The notes under the pieces were generated by a model, which saw only the letters and a list, made by a program, of their open reading frames with translations, did not search any database and was not told where the DNA came from. Below, piece by piece: positions 23,401 through 49,764 of a DNA stretch of 64,000 bases. Origin of the DNA: Ovis canadensis (taxonomy: Eukaryota; Chordata; Mammalia; Artiodactyla; Bovidae); NCBI RefSeq assembly GCF_042477335.2, contig NC_091254.1, forward strand, positions 99,845,001-99,909,000. Reading direction: 5' to 3'. How positions within the stretch are numbered: position 1 is the stretch's first letter; the number at the start of each line of letters is the position of its first letter. The position numbers and the translations under genes were made by a program.

Positions 23401-25486
23401 CCAGCATTTAAGAGAATCGCACCGTCCAAGGTGCGAGGTTGCCTTCCAAAGTTCTGCTTTAGCATGAGCCCCCAGGGAAGCATAAGCCATCAGTCGGGAC
23501 GCACAGCAGTTATTGGCTGCCGCTGGCTGCTGCCCTAGTTCATACCAGCTGTTTGCAGCACGCAGACCACCCCAGAGAAGGAGGGGGCAGACGCACGTGG
23601 GTGGGGAAAGCAGAGTGCGTCTCAGGTGGCCGGGCGGCCCTTCCCGAGGAGGCCTAAGGGTGAGCGGAGCCGGCCAGGACCCCGGGGGTCAGCGGTGGAA
23701 ACTCAGCAGGCGGGCAAGCCTGGGGGGGTGCCTCCTGCTCTCGGGGTGGCCAGAGGGCGGGAGGTGCTGCCGTGGGCCAGGGCGGGGCTGGGCGGCTTGT
23801 CCAGGGAGGACGGTGTTGGCCCCCATGAGGACGAGGGCCCCTGGCCCAGCTTTGCCTGTCCCACGCCAGGCGGTGTGACCCCTGCACAGCTCGTCACACG
23901 AGGCTGGAGCCCCTGCTCTCCCGCAGGACGGCCTCCCCGCCTCGAGACCACACTGCTCGGCAGCTCCATCCACAGAGGTGCTGAGCACCTGGTGTGTGAG
24001 GTGCTGGTCGCCGGGCTCTGAACGCAGACGGGGGTCAGGAGCCCCCTCTCGCGGGTGAAAGACGAGCCCCCGGCTGAGCTTGTTCCGTGCCCGCAGGTGT
24101 GGCCCAGGCAAGGGGCAGCAGGGCCACGGTGACCGGGCGCTGGTGTGGCGGGCGCACGGGCCCAGAGGGCCAGGGTGGGCCGGGTGGGCTCTCAGGGGTC
24201 CGCGCAAGGCCCCCCCGAGCTGAGGGCTGTGGTGCATGGGGTGCCCTGCTGTGCCTCCCCAGGTCCCCGGGAGGTACACCATCGCCAGGCTGGATGAGAA
24301 GGGGGCCCCCGACGCTCTGGCCCTGAGAAGCGGGGATGAGGTGGAGCTGGTGCAGGAGGGCGACGAGGGCCTCTGGTAAGACCCCTGCCCCATGCGCCCC
24401 TCGCCCACGCCTGGCCGCGCCCTCACCCAGCCCCTTGCAGGTTCGTGCGGAACCTGAGCTCCGGTGCCGAGGGCTGGGTGCCCGCCTGCAGCCTGTCTGC
24501 ACTCCTCTGCCAGTGTGGCCCCGTGGGGTGCCTGAGCAGCCCAGGTGAGCCCTGCACCCCACCCCACCCCCGTGAGCGCCCCCAGCCCCGTGAGTGCTCC
24601 CCGACCCCCGTGAGTGCTCCCCGACCCCCGTGAGTGCTCCCCGACCCCCGTGAGCACCCCCCACCCCCGTGAGCACCCCCCACCCCTGTGAGCGCCCCCA
24701 CCCCCTTGAGCGCCCCCCAGTTGTGTGAGCGCCCCCAGCCCCATGAGTGCTTCCCCACCCCCGTGAGCGCCCCCAGCCCCGTGAGTGCTCCCCGACCCCC
24801 GTGAGTGCTCCCCGACCCCCGTGAGTGCCCCCACCCCTGTGAGCGCCCCCACCCCTATGAGCACCCCCCACCCCTGTGAGCGCCCCCACCCCCTTGAGCG
24901 CCCCCCAGTTGTGTGAGCGCCCCCAGCCCCATGAGTGCTTCCCCACCCCCGTGAGCACCCCCAGCCCCGTGAGTGCTCCCCGACCCCCGTGAGTGCCCCC
25001 ACCCCTGTGAGCGCCCCCACCCCTATGAGCACCCCCCACCCCTGTGAGCGCCCCCACCCCTATGAGCACCCCCCAGTTGTGTGAGCGCCCCCAGCCCCAT
25101 GAGTGCTTCCCCACCCCCGTGAGCACCCCCAGCCCCGTGAGTGCTCCCCGACCCCCGTGAGTGCCCCCACCCCTGTGAGCGCCCCCACCCCTATGAGCAC
25201 CCCCCACCCCTGTGAGCGCCCCCACCCCCTTGAGCGCCCCCCAGTTGTGTGAGCGCCCCCAGCCCCATGAGTGCTTCCCCACCCCTGTGAGCGCCTCCCA
25301 GCCCCGTGAGCCCAGGTGAGGCCTGCGGTGGCGGCAGCAGCGCGGAGGCCAGCAGGGTCTGTGCCCTGCAGCACTGCAGCCCTCCCCTGCTTGCCCGCAG
25401 AGTCCAGCGCGGGGTCCGCGGTGCTGAGCCCCTCGTCCAGCTGCAGCGAGAGCTGCACGGCCGCCCTCGCCGACCTGCAGGGGTAG
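3045..25486 (+). CDS. MCF2L: MCF2L (Dbs/Ost) Rho guanine nucleotide exchange factor, 3' part of gene, 28 exons
   Basis: MCF2L loads GTP onto Cdc42/RhoA-type GTPases through its DH-PH module at membranes; the CRAL-TRIO and spectrin-like N-terminus is regulatory. Exons: 3045-3164, 4809-4925, 5291-5440, 5891-6015, 6294-6408, 7368-7487, 7807-7998, 8394-8585, 8922-9081, 9712-9785, 10484-10557, 11746-11812, 12313-12428, 13503-13572, 14593-14685, 14827-14919, 15339-15464, 16470-16691, 16771-16863, 17726-17804, 17941-18007, 18728-18846, 19384-19476, 20436-20510, 23088-23209, 24263-24375, 24441-24544, 25401-25486. Their sum is 3177 nt, 1059 codons with the stop, in frame throughout, with GT/AG borders at every intron. 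The start of the protein lies upstream of the window. Segment entries below give the domains. Confidence 0.93.
3165..4808 (+). other. MCF2L intron, no recognised elements
   Basis: Intron between the first two exons of the window. I see no interspersed repeat I can name and no coding exon. It is moderately GC-rich with short open frames only. Confidence 0.6.
5891..9785 (+). CDS. MCF2L: MCF2L exons 4-10: spectrin-like coiled-coil region
   Basis: Exons 5891-6015, 6294-6408, 7368-7487, 7807-7998, 8394-8585, 8922-9081 and 9712-9785. The peptide is rich in heptad-like leucine and charged residues (LLAQLNETEAAFDEFWAKH, KQQ-type stretches, ELRHLCDQFAADVERRRG), as expected of the spectrin repeat between CRAL-TRIO and DH. 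Exon 9 ends in the basic and proline-rich linker VQPVAPRPEALTKSPCPSP and exon 10 begins IRRGSEN. Exon 4 ends with a split AGG codon completed by exon 5. The exon 4 donor is embedded in a local repeat, and the intron after exon 9 contains a possible alternative 3' end; both are listed separately. Confidence 0.92.
6004..6222. repeat. Four-copy 48-57-bp repeat that includes the MCF2L exon-4 end and donor
   Basis: Units begin with CACCGTGCAGAG-like strings at 6004, 6052, 6109 and 6163. The first unit spans the real exon 4 end (CACCGTGCAGAG, then donor GTGAGGCGGGGAGACAC). The third unit repeats both parts with few changes (CACCGTGTGGAA, then GTGAGGCGGGGAGACAC). Copies contain either an intact or a mutated 5' splice site. 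Confidence 0.85.
6545..7095 (-). mobile_element. Old L1 ORF2 fragment, antisense, in MCF2L intron
   Basis: An AT-richer block reads, in antisense, like the L1 ORF2 reverse-transcriptase region: strings such as TGTTTACGTTTTCTTCGCTGT, CTGCTGTGTATTCATCTCGTGTCCTGAAACC and TGCAAACAGAAGTGGC occur in the family order, broken here into their recognisable parts. It is heavily mutated and has no coding function. Confidence 0.6.
7540..7750. repeat. C-rich ACCCCCAGCC repeat ahead of MCF2L exon 7
   Basis: Short units of the type CAGCCCGCCCCTGCC or GACCCCCAG recur about every 15-20 bases. Each carries a C-tract followed by CAG, so the array resembles a run of 3' splice sites just before the true acceptor at 7805-7806. 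It is low-complexity sequence with no coding role. Confidence 0.75.
9139..9144 (+). terminator. MCF2L: Candidate intronic poly(A) signal AATAAA in MCF2L
   Basis: Reading through the exon 9 donor at 9082 the frame stays open for 20 codons and stops at TAA 9141-9143, inside the hexamer GTAAATAAAGC. A GT-rich stretch follows within 30 bases (TATTGGCACTTGG). Use of this site would give a transcript ending before the DH domain. This is inference from sequence; I do not know of such a transcript. Confidence 0.4.
9797..10330. repeat. GC-box rich array (CCCCGCCCCTCAC type)
   Basis: About 530 bases between MCF2L exons 10 and 11 consist of C-rich units, many of them CCCCGCCCC, the reverse complement of the Sp1 GC box. 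Spacing is irregular, 10-30 bases. The minus strand is correspondingly G-rich. It could be an internal promoter for a shorter isoform or simply a decayed minisatellite. Confidence 0.75.
10484..15464 (+). CDS. MCF2L: MCF2L exons 11-17: DH (RhoGEF) catalytic domain
   Basis: Exons 10484-10557, 11746-11812, 12313-12428, 13503-13572, 14593-14685, 14827-14919 and 15339-15464. The DH domain opens with HVMKELLDTERVYVEELLCV (conserved region 1), continues through the GNMEEIYHFHNRIFLREL helix, and contains the hallmark LLKPVQRITKYQLLLK (conserved region 3) in exon 16. It ends in ILGILKAVNDSMHLIAITGY. All signature residues of an active Dbl-family exchange domain are present, with no frameshift or stop. 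Confidence 0.95.
12429..14592 (+). other. MCF2L introns around exon 14, nothing recognised
   Basis: The two introns of about 1.1 and 1.0 kb flanking exon 13503-13572 contain no repeat family or exon that I can identify. A short AT-richer patch lies at 13600-13800. Confidence 0.55.
15735..16020 (-). mobile_element. Ancient L1 3'-end remnant
   Basis: The block containing GGAGCAGTTCTGGGTTCACGG, followed by AGTTTGGACAAGTG and a CCACCATGATAGCGTC segment, resembles the antisense of old mammalian L1M 3' ends. It is strongly diverged and GC-enriched by its surroundings. Orientation is inferred. Confidence 0.45.
16108..16480. repeat. 78-bp tandem repeat carrying copies of the MCF2L exon-18 acceptor and exon start
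   Basis: The string AACCTGGGCGACCTGGGC occurs at 16165, 16243, 16321, 16399 and finally at 16473 in the real exon. Steps are 78, 78, 78 and 74 bases. Each unit has a pyrimidine tract, CCCCCCAG and then GGGAACCTGGGCGACCTG, that is, a full acceptor plus about 30 bases identical to the exon start. Only the last copy continues into the PH coding sequence. The 74-base final step shifts the frame, so splicing to any earlier copy would run to a stop at 16552-16554. Confidence 0.95.
16470..17804 (+). CDS. MCF2L: MCF2L exons 18-20: PH domain
   Basis: Exons 16470-16691 (74 codons), 16771-16863 (31 codons) and 17726-17804. The reading begins GNLGDLGRLLMQGSFSVW and passes through KPMQRHLFLHEKAVLFCK, typical PH beta strands, to the C-terminal helix TPEIKAAWVSEIRKVLTSQL with its invariant tryptophan. 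In the family this domain packs on DH, aids membrane binding and contributes to GTPase contact. The acceptor of exon 18 is the last unit of a tandem array of near-identical acceptors (see the 16108-16480 repeat). Confidence 0.94.
16864..17725 (+). other. MCF2L intron, nothing recognised
   Basis: Intron of about 0.86 kb between the last two PH exons. It is GC-rich with no repeat or gene that I can name. Confidence 0.55.
17941..25486 (+). CDS. MCF2L: MCF2L exons 21-28: C-terminal linker and SH3 domain
   Basis: Exons 17941-18007, 18728-18846, optional 19384-19476 and 20436-20510, then 23088-23209, 24263-24375, 24441-24544 and 25401-25486. Exon 25 encodes the acidic stretch GWSSTEEPVNSSDAEEE. 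Exons 26-27 form an SH3 domain: GRYTIARLDEK, then GDEVELVQEGDEGLW, then GWVPACSL. Exon 28 encodes a serine/cysteine-rich tail (AVLSPSSSCSESC) ending at TAG 25484-25486. Phases join cleanly. I recognise other human isoforms with a different tail, so this end is one of several possible. Confidence 0.85.
18790..19255. repeat. 50/72-bp tandem repeat duplicating the MCF2L exon-22 end and its donor
   Basis: Eight units each end in GTGCTGGGCTGAG. The first contains the real exon end (coding EKGQ, then donor GTGGGT at 18847). Later units repeat AAGAAGGGCAAAG followed by GTGGGT or a mutated form. The fourth, 18964-19035, is a long copy that also duplicates the coding stretch GGPPPLPRAPEKGQ as GGPTPLPRPPEKGQ with the donor intact. 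Most units are 50 bases; the long ones are about 72. Confidence 0.92.
19384..20510 (+). CDS. MCF2L: MCF2L alternative cassette: exons 19384-19476 and 20436-20510
   Basis: The first exon reads DDVVTSSTSESSALSKKRF then LQSFAALKAQK; the second reads SPTSPDKKAKRHQVRSDPTP. Together they add 168 nt (56 codons). Both have good acceptors (CCCCGCAG and CTCTGCAG) and donors (GTAAAG and GTAGAG). Entry phase fits splicing from exon 22 (or from exon 20 if 21 and 22 are skipped), but not directly from exon 21. Exit phase fits exon 25. The sequence resembles a serine-rich alternative insert that I recall in some Dbs isoforms, so it is probably optional. Confidence 0.75.
20511..21514 (+). other. MCF2L intron, first part, nothing recognised
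   Basis: GC-rich intronic sequence after the alternative cassette and before the polypyrimidine tract. I see no exon or named repeat. Confidence 0.5.
21515..22010. repeat. ~500-bp polypyrimidine (CCCCTCC) tract
   Basis: Almost pure C and T on the plus strand, built from CCCCTCC and CTTCTCC words with longer local repeats (for example CCCTCCCCTTCTCTCCCC near 21945-21980). The minus strand is a G/A run with many GGGG blocks. It lies in the intron before MCF2L exon 23088-23209. Confidence 0.95.
22320..22575. repeat. 18-bp minisatellite (CCAGCCGGGTTTGCGGGC), 12 copies
   Basis: The core CCGGGTTTG is repeated 12 times from 22330 to 22555 with an 18-bp step and variants CACC/CGCC for CAGCC and GGTGG for GCGGG. 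A multiple of three, the step keeps frames open on both strands, which explains long glycine/proline-rich open frames here. Confidence 0.95.
24545..25312. repeat. GTGAG-containing 17-20-bp minisatellite with ~168-bp higher-order repeat, starting at the exon-27 donor
   Basis: Units such as GTGAGCGCCCCCACCCC and GTGAGTGCTCCCCGACCCCC fill the entire intron between the two last MCF2L exons. The real donor at 24545 (CCCAG, then GTGAGC) is the first member. A higher-order unit is marked by TTGTGTGAGC at 24721, 24909, 25077 and 25245 (steps 188, 168, 168). About 40 GTGAGY words are present, so the intron is a run of donor-like sites. Confidence 0.95.
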
Positions 25487-26965
25487 CGCCACGGCCACCC
25501 TGCCCGCAGCACGGGGAGCTGGCCTCTGCTGGGGCCGCCTGCCCACGGAGCTGCGCCTGGAACCCAGCCCGCCGTGGCCCCCGAGGACGGGGCGCAGGCG
25601 CAGGGTGGAGCGCGGCACTGGACCCCCTAGGAAGGGGCGGACTGACCGAGCCGACGACAGATCTCGGGGGAAGGGCCCCAGCCACGACCGCGGCCGCCGC
25701 CTCGGCTTCTGACGTCCCTGTTTCTGACGGCAGGACCGTGCGTCCTGTGCAGCGGCGTCCACCAGAAGCGGCCAAGGCACCGGCTGCCGGCTGGGGACTG
25801 GGGTGGGGATAGTTGGTCTTTTACACATTTTTTTTAAGCAGGGATTAATCCTACGGCCATTTTTTTGTGGTACTTTGGCCTCTGATCTTTACCAGGAATC
25901 ACTGTGTTTACATGAAACGACAATTTGATACTGTATTTGATAGAAAACTATTTTTTGTTACCGGGGTTTATGTGGCACGGGGTGGCTCGGGGGGGCACAC
26001 TCTTGGGGAACTCGGCAGCACTCTCTGAGCCCACCCGGCCCCAGGTGCAGGGGAGGGGTCCCCCGGGAGAATCAGGCAGCGTCGCTACAGACCGGCAGTG
26101 AAAATCCAAGGAAATTCCTTCATCTGTGTAGGTTAATTTTCAAAAGAACATGTAAACTATAATTTAAGAGGTTAACCTTTTCTACAGAAAAAGGAGGGGA
26201 CTCCTGACTTTTTTAACGCTCTCCACTGATTTAGGGTATTTCTACTGTTTTCACACGTGAAGATGCAGTTTCCGCAGCTGTCACCGGAACCGACGCCGGG
26301 CCGGGGAAGCCCTGCGCTCGGCCGCCCCGGCCCCGGGTCCCACGTGGAAGTGCTGTGAGCACAGGAGCAGAGCTTATTTTATTCTACTCAAGGCGAAACT
26401 GGGGAGAAAACTCTGCTGCTTTACTGTTTTCTTGTGTGTTTCAGAAACAAATCCTGTTGTCTGGAAGTGCTTCCCTGTGTCTGGTTGGGGCAGACGTTTC
26501 TGTACGTGTGTGTATGTGTGTCGCTGTGTGTGCGCACGCGCCCAGCGCAGGCGGTGTGTCTATAGCCTCCAAGCTGCTGGCAGTGGGTCACTGTACGGCC
26601 CCGAGCACCAGGCCGCTGCAGCCCCGCCGCGGGCCCCGGTCGGCGAGCGCGTCAGGCCTCTCTGAACCGCGTGGTAGGGGGCAGGCCAGCTCTGAGGCTC
26701 TTCGCTGAAGTGTGTAAGTTATTTGGAAGACGATGAGTCGCATCGTTCACTTAAGATTTTGACTGTTCAGACGCCGTTCCAGCCGCCTCAGCCTGGGATC
26801 GGCCCCGTTTCTGTGATCTCTTCCTCATGAAGGCACTTTAAACTTCGTGCTTCAGCCACTGTTTTTTTTTTTTTTCCCCCTAAGCTTCTGATGTAAATGA
26901 AATTTAAAAGTCAGAATTCTTTATTGTATGGTTGGAGTTTGAATAAATATCAGCAACTCTTGCAG
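25487..26965 (+). other. MCF2L: MCF2L 3' untranslated region
   Basis: After the TAG at 25484-25486 the sequence runs about 1.46 kb, changing from GC-rich to AT-rich, to an AATAAA at 26942-26947 followed by a TTGTCTGC downstream element. It includes a TG/CG-alternating patch (26505-26535) and a T-run (26862-26875). No other open frame is convincing. Confidence 0.7.
26942..26947 (+). terminator. MCF2L: MCF2L poly(A) signal AATAAA
   Basis: Canonical hexamer in AT-rich context (GTTTGAATAAATATC), with a T/G-rich stretch 25-35 bases downstream. Cleavage is expected near 26960-26965. Confidence 0.7.
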
Positions 26966-27017
26966 TCTGCCTTTGTCTGCAGAGGCTCAGGGCCTGAAAC
27001 TGGGCGGTGATTCTGGG

Positions 27018-27122
27018 GCCGCCCTCACTGGGGGGGCCGCCCTCACTGGGGGGGCCGCCCTCACTGGGGGGGCCGCCCTCACTGGGGGGGCCGCCCTCAC
27101 TGGGGGGGCCGCCCTCACTGAA
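27018..27122. repeat. 18-bp GGGGGGGCCGCCCTCACT repeat, six copies
   Basis: Six nearly perfect tandem units just beyond the MCF2L 3' end. The near identity of copies suggests recent expansion. The multiple-of-three unit opens several repeat-encoded frames, which I do not consider genes. Confidence 0.95.
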
Positions 27123-28900
27123 GTGTCCCCAGACTCCAATGCAAGTGAGCAGGCCCCCAGGCTCTTCACAACGACTGCCTTTCTCCCCCCTGGGCCCCAG
27201 CGCCTGTGCCCCCTCGCCTTCCTGCAGGAGTGGGACAAGGTGAGGGCTGCCCCTGCTCGGCCACTGGTCACTGGGAAAACCAGGCCACCAGGAGAAAGGG
27301 CGCAACGCCAGGGGGAGCAGAGGCTCCTCAAAGCCAAGTCCCCTTGGGCTTCCGTGTCCCCTCCACCCACGTGGGGCCTATCCCCCGGACCCGAGCGCCT
27401 CTGCCTCTCGCAGTCACCTGATGCCTGCTGACACCTGTGCCCGCAGGGCGTCTGTCTGTGGAAACCAGCTCAGTGGTGATGCCTGGAGAAGCCACCGAAG
27501 GAGCCTGTCCCTGCTGGTCCTGCGCGCAGGATGCCGCATGTGCGGCTGCAAACACAGGCTCAGCTCAGCTCTGCTCAAGGGAAATCAGGGGCTCTGGGCA
27601 GAGAGCAGCCCCTAAGAAACCCCTCTATCCAGAACACCAGAAGGCAACCTGCTTAGAGACGGGGTCACTGCGGGAGCAGCAGGTTGAGACGGGGTTGCAG
27701 TGTCTCCTGTCCAATGACTGGTGTCCTTGAAAAAGCAGGGGATTCACACACACACACACAGAGGGCAGCAGAGGCAGAAACTGTCCGCTCAGTGTGGCCA
27801 GGCCCAAAGGCCACTGGCGCCTCGGGAGCTGGAAGAGGTGAAAAGGACCCTCCCCAGAGCCTCGGAGGGAGCGCAGCCCTCCAACACCGGCACCCGGACC
27901 TGGGACAGGCTAGTCCCTTGTGGCTGGGAGCCGCCGGGCGCGGGCTGCAAGGGCAGCTAGAAGGGCACACGAGGAATCCAGTGGCCGCGAGGCGCTTGGC
28001 CTGAGAAGGTGGTGGCTGGGGCGGGAGGAGGCTGGGATGCTGGCCGCTCATGGCGCGGGGGCGGGGGCCCTTCTAGAGCCTTCACAGGACACAGGGCGCC
28101 CCCAGCTCTCGGCAGGCCTCGCCAGCCCCCCTGCCCCGTGAGGAGAGCGAGGCTCAGAGGGGTGAGCCCCTCCAGAGCTGGAGAAGACGGAGCCAGGGCC
28201 CCCAGGGAGCTGAGCCCAGAGCGGCTACACCTGCCTCGTGTCCCCGAGGGGCTCGGAGTCCCCCCAACATCCTTCACAAATTCCACTACACCTGGGTCCT
28301 GAGGAACTGGTAGTTACTGATAGTGACGAGCAGAGAGTCCAGAGGCCGTCAGCAGAGGGCTGTCTTCCTCTCAGGGAGGGAGCGCCCGGGACCTGCAGGG
28401 ACGGCTGGGCCCCGTCATCCCCGCACAGAGGAAGGTACAGGGCAGGTGTCCCCAGCCCACCGTTAACAGGAAAGGGGAGCCTCCCGAGGAGACCGGACAC
28501 CTGAGGGGGCCCCGCAGGGAGACCACCAGCCCAGTGGCCCCTGGCACCCCGACTTCACCCTGAGAGTCCAGGGTCCTGAGAAACCTGTCCGTGCCCGGCA
28601 GCCGGGGCAGCTGGGCAGGAGGGCCCAAGGGACCCGCGTGGGGCTGAGACGCCACAGGGGCTGCTTGGGGGCACGCCCCTCCCCCGTGCCCCCCGAGCCA
28701 GGAGGACCGCTCTGCAGCGCGCTCACAGTCACACCGCGGGCCCGCCGCCCTGCCGGGGCCACCACAGGGCAGCGGGCACCACTCCTCCCCAGCAGCCTCC
28801 CCAGAGCGGCACACGCCAGACAGGCACCGCGGAGCCGAGTCTTGGGTACGGAGCCCGTGGGGCGGCCCGGCCAGCCCCCGTCCGCAGGCCCTGCGCCAGG
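27123..28900. other. MCF2L-F7 intergenic spacer
   Basis: About 1.8 kb of GC-rich unique sequence. It has a short CA run at 27747-27761. No exon, RNA gene or named repeat was found. Confidence 0.6.
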
Positions 28901-28904
28901 ACTG

Positions 28905-28982
28905 CAGCACCCTCCCCCACCGCCTGGGAGAACTTTGCCCGCCCCGGGAAAGTCAACAGCCTGAGCGACCTAGGACCCTACC
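28905..28982 (+). promoter_or_regulatory. F7: F7 proximal promoter with HNF4 and Sp1-type sites
   Basis: GAGAACTTTGCCCG at 28928-28941 contains the ACTTTG core (28932-28937) known as the HNF4 site of the human F7 promoter. The C-rich block CACCCTCCCCCACCG just upstream (28908-28922) corresponds in position to the Sp1 site of the human gene. The ATG is 45 bases downstream of the HNF4 core, and no TATA box is seen, consistent with a liver-specific TATA-less promoter. Confidence 0.8.
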
Positions 28983-34634
<5,652 letters not shown>

Positions 34635-34647
34635 CCCCTGCCCTGTG

Positions 34648-34653
34648 AGTAAA
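34648..34653 (+). terminator. F7: F7 poly(A) signal variant AGTAAA
   Basis: AGTAAA lies 13 bases after the TAG stop (34632-34634), in CCCTGTGAGTAAAGCC. No canonical AATAAA is seen nearby, so a very short 3'UTR using this variant is the best reading. Confidence 0.55.
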
Positions 34654-34659
34654 GCCGCT

Positions 34660-36950
34660 GAGCGTGCCTGGCGCCCAGGCACCAAAGGCAGAGATTCTCC
34701 TGTGGTTCCTGGGCAGGGAAGCAGGGTCGGGGGGGCAAGGGGGGTTGGGGTGGGGCAGGGGGAGGGAAACAGAAATGGAGACTGGGAGATGGAGAGACAC
34801 AGAGGAGGGAGAGAGACAGAGGGCGGGAGAGAGACAGACCCAGAGTCGGAGACAGACGGGGAGGGTGGCAAAGGGGCCCTGGAGGCCCTGGAGGCGTCCG
34901 GACCGGACCGGAGGCAGCACGTGGGCAGCACAGGGCCGGCTGGCCTCACCATGGCCCGGGCCACTTCCCGTCTGGCTTGTCACTCACCCTAGCGTTGCGT
35001 CTTCCTTCCGGGTAAATGTGAGCACCCCCCACTCTCCGTGGTGATCGGCCTTCCACGTCCCTCTGAGTGTGCAGCACACACAGCCTCACACACCTGCCCG
35101 TCCCCTGCCCCCAACCACGGGCGGGCCCGCCCCCTCCTGCTCTCTCTGCACGGCCCAGAGCGGTCTCTCGGAGACCCTCATGCTGGTCCTTGAGCCGGGC
35201 TCCTCCACAGTCACCAGCCTTGCTGAAGTGAACCCTCGCGTGAAGCCATTTCCGATGTGGACGCTCTCCTGGGTTCGGGGGCTGCTTGTTTCTCCCGGCT
35301 GAGGCCCCAGGAGACGGCACAGGCCTGAGGACTGGCAGGGGCCCTCCGCAGAATGCAGGTGCCTCCCGGCTCGGCGGGCTGGGGGTGGGCCCTCAAGCTA
35401 CCTTTTTATCGAGTCTCTCAGTTAAAGGGCTGCAGCGGGGGAGGAATGAGGAACCAGGGCGGGGAGCTCCAGACCCCACCCCCCACCTCGGGTCTCATCC
35501 CTCCACTCCGGCACACCACACTTAGGGTTTCTGGGCCATGCCCCGCCGGACGGTCCAGCCACGTCTCCTGTCCCGAGCAGGGCTGGGCGAGCCTGGCCAC
35601 ACACCTGGACACATACGTCACTCAGACTGCCCAAAACAGCAGCGCTGAGTCGCTGGGGCAGAGGCCGCCGGGCCGAAGAAGAGGCCGTCTGACCTGCAGA
35701 CTCACGTGCCCACCGCCTGGCCTCCGTTGCCCCGGGGTTCTCACTGGGCACACACGGCACGCACCCTGACCCTGGGCTGGGCCCCCTGACCCTGGGCTGG
35801 GCCCCCTGGGGCCACTCCGGCTCCAGCTCCGGCTGGTGTCCGCAGCCTCCCTGCTAACCCTCTCTGCCCCCCATTTCATCTGTAAATGGGGTCCTGCTTC
35901 CATGAAACCGGCGCAGGTGGAATGAGGTGTGGGGAGGATGGGCCACCCAGCTGTGGACCGTGACGCAGGTCGTCCAGCGTTCCCGCGGCCCCAGCTCACA
36001 GCTTACACTGCAGACACTCAGGACACTCTAGCCAAGTGTCCCAGGCCCCCAGCGGCCCTGAGCCCAGAGTCTGCTCTTTCTTCCTGAAGCGAAAGCTGGC
36101 TGGGCTCCTCTTCCTGGAAGAGGAGGGGAGGGGGTTGAAGGGACTGACCGGGTCCTGGGTGGGCCTCACCGCATCAGGCAATGTCGGGGAGCATTGCCTG
36201 CCCAGACCGCTGGGTGCGGGCATGGGGCAGGGGCTGATACAGAGCCCCGCCTCACCCCACACGCCCTGCAGGGCAGGGATGACACAGAGAACAGGGGAGA
36301 CCTCACTTTACCACGGTGACCTCTCTGCCAAAGACCAGCCCTGCCTGGGTGCCCAGCAGGAGCGTCTGGGGACATCACAGTCCGTTCAGCGCGCTGGTGC
36401 TTACCCCACACCTGCTGTGTCCAGAGCCCCTCTCCACGCTGCACACAGGCCTGGTAAGCAGGCTTCCCGCGTGGGGCGGGGTGGGCATGCTCAGCCAATG
36501 ACAGTGTGACCTCCTCGCCTCCCAGGACAGCACCACCCGCTGGCAGCCCGCGGACGTCTCCCTGAAGAGCCCTGCTCAGCCACAGCAGTCAAGTCCCACA
36601 CCTGCTGCTCCCCAGAGGGGTGCTTCCTGGCTGGGAGAGCAGCCCCTGGCCCGGCGCAGTGCCCTCACCTCCCGCCCAGCCTGGGCAGAAAGCCCCGGCT
36701 CCTAACCCCACGCCCACACCCATGACCGTGGACAGCACACCACCTCTCTCTAAAGCTCAGTTTTCCATCCTAGAAAAACAGATGGGAAAATGAGATTTGA
36801 CTTTTATCGCAGTCTTAAGGATGACAGAGCTGGGTGTGGGCGTCTGGGAGCCGGACACGGCTCAGGACGAGAGTGAGCTCGGCCGGGACCTCCCCGGGGC
36901 TGCAGCGGCAGGGCGGCCAGGCCCCCAGAGCCACCCCCACCCCCGCAGGC
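34660..36950. other. F7-F10 intergenic spacer
   Basis: About 2.3 kb. It contains a GA-rich tract at 34770-34870 (GAGAGACAGA words). The remainder is unique GC-rich sequence with no exon or SINE that I can identify. Confidence 0.6.
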
Positions 36951-36959
36951 CTGGGCTCC

Positions 36960-37077
36960 AACCGGCGGCCGCGATAAGCAGGCCGGGCGCCAGCTGCCCG
37001 CCAGCCAGGGCGAGCGGACCTTGCCCCGCAGGCCTGTCGCCGCGGGGACGCACGGCTGTCCTTGGAAGGGCCCCACC
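36960..37077 (+). promoter_or_regulatory. F10: F10 proximal promoter, GATA and HNF4-like sites
   Basis: The 120 bases before the ATG hold GCGATAAGC (GATA core at 36973-36978) and GGACCTTGCCCC (about 37017-37028), a plausible HNF4-type half-site. Both factor types are known regulators of the human F10 promoter in liver. No TATA box is present. Assignment is by motif and position only. Confidence 0.5.

Positions 37078-49764
<12,687 letters not shown>

Noticed and set aside
22208-23467. 419-codon open frame overlapping MCF2L exon 25
   Set aside because: The 18-bp repeat keeps it open, and only the part from 23088 to 23209 is real coding sequence with proper splice sites.
24545-25312. CRISPR-like appearance of short regular repeats
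   Set aside because: Units are contiguous and variable without unique spacers, the genome is mammalian, and no cas genes exist here.
24035-25828. 597-codon minus-strand open frame rich in Gly/His/Thr
   Set aside because: It is produced by the GTGAG minisatellite and flanking GC-rich DNA, overlaps verified MCF2L exons in antisense, and has no family similarity.
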